Source of the DNA: an uncultured Eubacteriales bacterium
GTDB taxonomy: Bacteria > Bacillota > Clostridia > Oscillospirales > Oscillospiraceae
DNA length: 9,624 nucleotides
Direction: 5' to 3'
Assembly (NCBI GenBank): GCA_902475515.1
Contig: CABSAB010000032.1
Location: 1-9,624 of the forward strand
The notes under the pieces are model-generated. The model did no database searches and had not been told where the DNA came from. It worked only from the letters and a program-made list of their open reading frames with translations. How positions within the stretch are numbered: position 1 is the stretch's first letter; each line of letters opens with the position of its first letter. Of this stretch, positions 6,003-9,624 are shown one piece after another. Made by a program: the position numbers and the translations under genes.

Positions 6003-6046
6003 AAAATAAAAACAGTAGGCCAGCGCTGCGCAACGCTGGCCTACTG
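6003..6046 (-). terminator. Intrinsic terminator/attenuator directly before the MATE gene
   Basis: On the minus strand CAGTAGGCCAGCG (6046-6034) pairs perfectly with CGCTGGCCTACTG (6025-6013) and is followed by TTTTTATTTT (6012-6003). The MATE ribosome binding site begins at 6002, so RNA ending here would lack it. A weaker hairpin, GACCC/GGGTC (6057-6070), lies just upstream. Confidence 0.85.
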
Positions 6047-6090
6047 CACATCTTGGGACCCCGGCGGGTCTTCCTTATAAACTTGAATGG

Positions 6091-6594
6091 TTACGGCGTT
6101 TTCTGCTGTTTCTCCCGCACAAGCTCAATGGCCTCCTTGCCGCTGAGATGGTCAATGGAAAGCTCCAACAGGCAGAGCTGGTTCCACTCCCGCGCAATGG
6201 CCGTATCCCGCTGTCCGGCGCTGTCCTCCGGCGCGTACCGGATGGCCAAAGCCTCGATGGCGCTCCGCTTTTCCGCCTCATCCTCCAGAATCCGAACCCT
6301 GCCAAACACAATGACGCTGCGGAAATATGTGGTGTATTCCTCCGGCACAATGTGATCCTTTTCGATTACACAAAAGGACGCTTTCGGATTTGTGCGGATC
6401 GCATCCAGCTTATGGCCGTTTTTGGCACTGTGAAAATACAACTTTCCATTGTGATACACATAGCTCAGCGGCACGGCATAGGGATAGCCCCCGTCGCCAA
6501 GAAGCGCCAAAACGCCGGAGGTTCCCGCTTTTAATATTGCGGCGCATTCTTCTGCAGACAGCGCCTGCTTTTTTCTTCGCATTTCTCGAAACAT
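6091..6594 (-). CDS. NimA-like / pyridoxamine 5'-phosphate oxidase-fold flavoprotein
   Basis: Split-beta-barrel protein of the FMN-binding family that includes NimA nitroimidazole reductases and PNPOx-like proteins. In 167 residues the fold is marked by GTSGVLALLGDGGYPYAVPLSY (about 28-49), YHNGKLYFHSAKNGHKLDAI (about 47-66), the strand ASFCVIEKDHIVPEEYTTYFRSVIVFGRVRIL, and a C-terminal ELSIDHLSGKEA motif. His-61 in HSAKNGHKLD sits where NimA-type proteins bind the cofactor region. ATG 6594 is preceded by AGGAG at about 8 bases. A leader of about 200 bases from the promoter at 6801-6829 contains a small ORF and a terminator, so expression is probably attenuated. The MATE gene follows after a second terminator. 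Whether it reduces nitro compounds, modifies another drug, or acts on an endogenous flavin substrate is not visible. Confidence 0.88.
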   Translation of the reverse strand: MFREMRRKKQALSAEECAAILKAGTSGVLALLGDGGYPYAVPLSYVYHNGKLYFHSAKNGHKLDAIRTNPKASFCVIEKDHIVPEEYTTYFRSVIVFGRVRILEDEAEKRSAIEALAIRYAPEDSAGQRDTAIAREWNQLCLLELSIDHLSGKEAIELVREKQQKTP

Positions 6595-6682
6595 ATCCTA
6601 CACTCCTGTTTGTTGTTCATATTGGTCCTGCTTTTGCTGCAATGCACACAAGACCGTATGCAAAGCCGGTATGATTCCCGCC

Positions 6683-6751
6683 AAAAACAAAAGCATCAAA
6701 ACCTATGCCCCCCGCAAACGCGACCCTACAGGCATAGATTCCAATGCTTTT
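6683..6751 (-). terminator. Leader terminator (attenuator) before the NimA-like gene
   Basis: On the minus strand the arms 6751-6731 and 6709-6689 form a 21-base-pair stem with a 21-base loop, followed by GTTTTTGG. Seventeen pairs are Watson-Crick and all four exceptions are G-U pairs on this strand, whereas on the plus strand they would be A/C mismatches. The structure is therefore made for minus-strand RNA, in the leader of the NimA-like gene. Confidence 0.85.
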
Positions 6752-6782
6752 TCCGCCTGCTCCCGGGGAAACAGACAACCAT
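6726..6782 (-). CDS. 18-residue leader peptide ORF of the attenuator
   Basis: ATG 6782 opens an 18-codon ORF, MVVCFPGSRRKKHWNLCL, ending in TAG at 6726-6728, about 12 bases after the predicted transcription start. Its last eight codons run through the 5' arm of the terminator hairpin (6731-6751), so a ribosome there would prevent the hairpin from forming. There is no clear Shine-Dalgarno sequence, which is the main weakness. The layout resembles ribosome-mediated attenuation leaders known ahead of antibiotic-resistance genes such as tet(M); that it works this way here is inference. Confidence 0.5.
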   Translation of the reverse strand: MVVCFPGSRRKKHWNLCL

Positions 6783-6800
6783 CAAAATTAAGTTTTTCGC

Positions 6801-6829
6801 ATTATAGCACAGTCCCATGAATTTTGCAA
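6801..6829 (-). promoter_or_regulatory. Extended -10 promoter of the NimA-MATE unit
   Basis: On the minus strand TTGCAA (6829-6824) and a perfect TATAAT (6806-6801) are 17 bases apart, and TGC immediately before the -10 box gives an extended -10 element. The expected start is near 6794. It sits just downstream of the desulfurase terminator, so the unit is transcribed independently. Confidence 0.75.
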
Positions 6830-6858
6830 CAGAAATTGAATCCCCCGTATCCCAAAAT

Positions 6859-6893
6859 AAACCTGCGGCATGGCTCTCCCATCCCGCAGGCTT
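6859..6893 (-). terminator. Terminator of the isomerase-desulfurase operon
   Basis: On the minus strand AAGCCTGCGG (6893-6884) pairs with CCGCAGGTTT (6868-6859), one pair being G-U, and TATTTT follows. It starts 4 bases after the desulfurase stop codon. The T-tract is short, so it may be moderate. Confidence 0.65.
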
Positions 6894-6897
6894 GCTT

Positions 6898-7539
6898 TTA
6901 TGATTTTCCCGTGAGAATCCGTCGCAGCCCCTCCGCCAGCGCGTCGATCTCTCCAAAGGTGTTGTAAAATGCCGGAGAGACCCGCAGGGTATTGGGCACA
7001 CCCAGCGCCCCATGGAGTGGCTGGGCACAGTGGTTCCCGGACCGCAGGGCAATCCCCAGCTGATCCAGCAGCGCCGCCGCGTCAAAGGGTTCTACCCCAT
7101 CCACAGTGAACGCCAGACAGCCCTCCCGCGGCCCCGTCCCCAAAATGCGGACACCCGGAATTTCCGTCAGCAGCGTCTGTGTCCGTTTCAGCAGCGCCGC
7201 CTCATGGGCCTGCCAGCCCCCAGGAAGGCTTTGCCGGTACTCTATTGCTGTCGCCAGCCCCACCGCACCGGAGATATTGGGCGTTCCGGCCTCCAGTGTG
7301 GGCAGAAACGTGGTTTCCTTCTCCGTCACAACCTCCACCATGCCGCCGCCGAACACTGTGGGCGGCAGCGGCTCCTTACAGTACAGCAGCCCCACCCCAA
7401 AGGGGCCTCCCAGCTTGTGGCCGGAACAGGCAAAGAAGTCGCAGTCCAGCACTTTCACATCGATTTTCCGATGGCAGACCGACTGTGCCCCATCCACCAG
7501 AACCCGGATGCCCCGACTGTGGGCCGTTTCTGCCCACAC
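6898..7539 (-). pseudogene. Cysteine desulfurase, 3' half (separated by frameshift)
   Basis: C-terminal half of a SufS/class V aminotransferase-fold, PLP-dependent cysteine desulfurase, which removes sulfur from cysteine for Fe-S clusters or thiolated products. It carries VDGAQSV (PLP-ring aspartate), CSGHKLGGPFGVG with the Schiff-base lysine K42, EAGTPNISGA, and RSGNHCAQPLH with the catalytic Cys171, then the conserved ALGVPNTLRVSPAFYNT. In an intact protein this reads on directly from the upstream half at 7376-8578; here it is in another frame. The only start, GTG 7539, lies in the inverted duplicate and has no ribosome binding site, so independent translation is unlikely. All catalytic residues are intact, which suggests recent breakage, phase variation or an assembly artefact. 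A terminator follows 4 bases after the stop. Confidence 0.85.
7263..7310. repeat. 48-base perfect inverted repeat, native copy
   Basis: This copy encodes the conserved desulfurase segment around LEAGTPNISGA in the correct frame. It is the exact reverse complement of 7525-7572 over all 48 bases; the next base on each side differs. Confidence 0.97.
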
Positions 7540-8578
7540 TGGAGGCCGGAACGCCCAATATCTCCGGTGCGGGGGCCAGGGCCGCGATCTGTTCCACAGG
7601 CGTTACGGTCCCCAGTACATTCGAGCAGTGGGTCACCGCCAGCAATCCGATGTCCTCCGTCAGCAGCCGATCCAGCGTTTCCATATCCAGAGACCCATCC
7701 GGCAGCACCGGGCAGACCCGGAAGGGCCTTCCCTGCCGCAGGCACAACTGCTGCCAAGGCACAAAGTTGGAGTGGTGCTCCAGCGCCGTAGTCACGACGC
7801 CGCCCTTGCTCCCGGAGAATGCCGCCGCCACCCGGTTGATGCCATCGGTGGTGCCGGCGGTAAAGGTGATCTGCCCCGGCTGTGCCCCCAGGAACCCGGC
7901 GCAGACCGCCCGGGCCTGTTCATAGGCATCAGTACACCGTCCCGCCAGGCTGTGGACTCCCCGGTGGACGTTGCTCCGGCAGCTCTCGATCTTCCGCACC
8001 GCATCCAGAACAGTCCCCGGCATCTGCGCTGTGGCGGCATTGTCCAGGTAGATCAGCCTGTGGCCGTGAACGGTTTGAGACAGCGCAGGAAAATCCGCCC
8101 GGATCATCTCCACGTCAAAGCCTGTGCGTTCATCGGCATTTGATACGGTGGGCACCGCGCGGGATACCTCTCGGTTTTGCTCGCAGATAAAGCGTGTCAA
8201 TTCCGTCACCGTGGTGATATTTGCAAATTCCTCCGGCGTCATGTCCACGTCAAAAATCTCCTGGACTGCTTTCATTAGCAGCACCTTTTTGGTGATGACA
8301 GACGACGCCCCGGAGCAGGACCGGGAAATCTCCCCCGGGTCGATGCCCATGCGTTTCAGCGCCAGCATATACCGAAGACTGACATCCGCCAGGTCCAGCA
8401 GCTTGTCGCTGCCGCACATCTCCCGGGTCAGCCCAAAGCGATCCCGGATATACCCCATAACCAGGGGATAAACCGCGTCAAAATCCCGATGCTCCAAAGC
8501 CCGGTACGCATCCGCGTACCGGGTGAGATTTTGCGCGGCGGTTTTCAGCCGGACCAGAAGCTCTTCCTTGGATTCCAT
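7376..8578 (-). pseudogene. Cysteine desulfurase with ACP-like N-terminal extension, 5' half (frameshifted)
   Basis: N-terminal half of the same SufS-type gene. Residues 1-80 are an unrecognised helical region; about 90-132 (GASSVITKK ... EEFANITTVTELTRFI) look like an acyl-carrier-protein helix bundle, with Ser93 at the place of the phosphopantetheine serine; the desulfurase domain begins near 155. It shows LIYLDNAATAQMP, the cofactor loop TAGTTDGIN, LEHHSNFVPW and VTHCSNVLGTVTPVEQIAALA (to about 334). Then 7572-7525, an inverted copy of codons from farther downstream, is read as out-of-place sequence and the frame is lost; about 70 junk residues follow to the stop at 7376. ATG 8578 overlaps the isomerase stop by one base (TAATG), with GGAGGT about 12 bases upstream, so translation is coupled. 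A normal SufS is about 405 residues; the repaired gene would give about 550. Confidence 0.85.
7525..7572. repeat. 48-base perfect inverted repeat, inserted copy
   Basis: This inverted copy lies between the codons for EQIAALA and AHSRGIRVLVDGAQ, where SufS proteins have only a few residues. Dropping 49 bases (7525-7573) would join ALA to AHSRG in frame, so the copy plus one base behaves as a +49 insertion. The spacer between the copies is 214 bases. Confidence 0.97.
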
Positions 8579-9624
8579 TACGCCGTGATGACCTCCAGCC
8601 CCAGGTGGCGGCCCAGAGCGCAGACCTGGTCAAAGCAGTCCCCATACACCAGCGGCACATGGTTGCCGGCCTCCAGCTGCTTCTGGAAGAAGTCATTGCC
8701 GTCCTTCACCCGGAAGAACACGCCCTCGGAGCAGGAGTAATCGCCAAAGCCCACACCGCCGACGATCTCGCCCTTGGAGACAAACAGCTTGGAGCAGTCC
8801 GGGGAGATGCGGCACATGGTGATGGTCTGGCCCACGTCCCGGTTGAAGTCATAGCGGAGGGTGACGCCAAAGCCGCTGGCCGCAAAGGGCCGGATGGCAT
8901 AGGGAGCCTTGGGGGCATCCCAGCCCTGCATATTCCGGCGGGGCACCGCATGCCAGGTGAGGATCACATTGTCCGGATCCGCCTTCACCACGTCCAGGCA
9001 CTTGTCGTTGATATCCGTATGGAAGAACGGCGAAAGGCCGTAGCGTCCCGTGGCAATGGCCTTGGCATCGTGAGTGGTGTTGCCCATGTAGGCGGGCTTG
9101 TCCGCCAGGGTAGAGAGGATGGCAATGGACAGGCACGCGGGAATGTCATACTCGCAGGCGGAGGGAACGCCCATTTCGCCCAGCAGAGAGTGGGTCAGGC
9201 AGAAGGTCATATGCTCCTCGTTGAGCCGGCGGGTGGCGCAGGCGTCGGGGCAGGGCGCCGCAAAGGCGTTGCAGCCGTAGTAGTCCAGCATCTTTTTTAC
9301 AGTGATGTAGAACCGCTCGGAGTTCAGAACCTCCTCCCTCGTCATGTCGCACTCCACCGCATTTCCCATCAGGTCATCCGCAAGGACCTCCATCTCTCGC
9401 ACATCCTCATCGGTGGGGTTCAGAGCCGCCCGGCCCGGGAGCGTGTAGTTCTCTCCGGACTTGCCGACGTGGGTCTGATCCAGCAGCTCGTGGAGATTCA
9501 CAAAGGTAAACTGAGTCCCCAGCTTGTCGGTGACATGCTCCAGGCTCACAAAGTTGCCCATGTCGCTGATCGAACGGGCTGTTCCGAACCGGGCCGCGCA
9601 GAGCACCCGGGTCTCCCGGATTCC
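8578..9624 (-). CDS. L-fucose/L-arabinose isomerase-family sugar isomerase, 5' end outside window
   Basis: Probable Mn-dependent sugar isomerase of the FucI/AraA superfamily, converting an aldose to a ketose in the cytoplasm; the substrate is not determined. The frame is open to the window edge, so the start lies beyond 9624; 348 residues are present and about 100-150 are probably missing. Recognisable are the NAFAAPCPDACATRRLNEEH segment, GVPSACEYDIPACLSIAIL with Glu and Asp placed as in the metal site of FucI-like enzymes, ILTWHAVP with a conserved-looking His, and the C-terminal beta-barrel part ending in GNHVPLVYGDCFDQVCALGRHLGLEVITA. Its TAA overlaps the ATG of the desulfurase gene (TAATG), so the two are coupled. 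The pairing of a sugar isomerase with a carrier-fused desulfurase is unusual and its purpose is unclear. Confidence 0.8.
   Translation of the reverse strand, partial: GIRETRVLCAARFGTARSISDMGNFVSLEHVTDKLGTQFTFVNLHELLDQTHVGKSGENYTLPGRAALNPTDEDVREMEVLADDLMGNAVECDMTREEVLNSERFYITVKKMLDYYGCNAFAAPCPDACATRRLNEEHMTFCLTHSLLGEMGVPSACEYDIPACLSIAILSTLADKPAYMGNTTHDAKAIATGRYGLSPFFHTDINDKCLDVVKADPDNVILTWHAVPRRNMQGWDAPKAPYAIRPFAASGFGVTLRYDFNRDVGQTITMCRISPDCSKLFVSKGEIVGGVGFGDYSCSEGVFFRVKDGNDFFQKQLEAGNHVPLVYGDCFDQVCALGRHLGLEVITA

Larger units (their letters stand above)
6595..6897. other. Intergenic region between the NimA-like and desulfurase genes
   Basis: This gap of about 300 bases is fully occupied by regulation of leftward transcription: the operon terminator, the extended -10 promoter, the leader ORF, the attenuator hairpin, and about 90 bases of further leader ending in the AGGAG of the NimA-like gene. 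No RNA gene is recognised. Confidence 0.7.

Noticed and set aside
6524..6613. Small overlapping ORF starting MNNKQECRICF just before the NimA-like start
   Set aside because: Its ATG has only a weak AGGA site and the Cys-rich appearance comes from reading the NimA-like gene out of frame.
7106..8143. Plus-strand ORFs over the desulfurase gene
   Set aside because: Long frames in GC-rich DNA with Pro/Arg/Ser-rich translations; no domain, and they run across the inverted repeat without meaning.

Overview
The window looks like a gut Clostridia genome, probably Oscillospiraceae/Ruminococcaceae-like. The base composition is moderately high in GC, ribosome binding sites are strong and of the AGGAGG type, and the gene families (DUF6076-like protein, Tn916-type integrase, MobC-like proteins, NimA-like protein, MATE pump) are typical of that group. 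No rRNA, tRNA or CRISPR array is visible. The assignment is inference from gene content only.

Left part (about 1-4620) is the core of a small mobilizable or replicating element. A leftward arm carries a DUF6076-like zinc-binding protein (862-1950) followed by a tyrosine integrase (14-805) that stops before its catalytic C-terminus. A rightward arm carries a 66-residue HTH/excisionase-like protein (2113-2313), an overlapping RepA-like AAA ATPase (2303-3445), a 400-base non-coding region packed with inverted and direct repeats (3446-3842), and two overlapping MobC-like ribbon-helix-helix proteins (3798-4193, 4150-4530). The two arms are fed by consensus promoters that face each other between 2003 and 2086. 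No relaxase gene follows the MobC pair.

Middle part (4665-6830) is a leftward resistance-like unit. An extended -10 promoter (6801-6829) is followed by an 18-codon leader ORF running into a strong intrinsic terminator (6683-6751), then a NimA-like flavin-binding protein (6091-6594), a second intrinsic terminator whose T-tract touches the next ribosome binding site, and a MATE efflux transporter (4665-5990). The arrangement suggests transcription attenuation at two successive points.

Right part (6898-9624) is a leftward operon of a sugar-isomerase-like protein (cut by the window end) and a translationally coupled SufS-type cysteine desulfurase that has an N-terminal acyl-carrier-like extension. 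The desulfurase gene is broken: a 48-base stretch from its own 3' half is present again, inverted and perfect, in the middle of the gene, and shifts the reading frame.

The strongest points for follow-up are the inverted 48-base duplication, the two-step attenuator in front of the NimA/MATE pair, and the repeat-dense candidate ori/oriT region with its two mirror-image hairpins.
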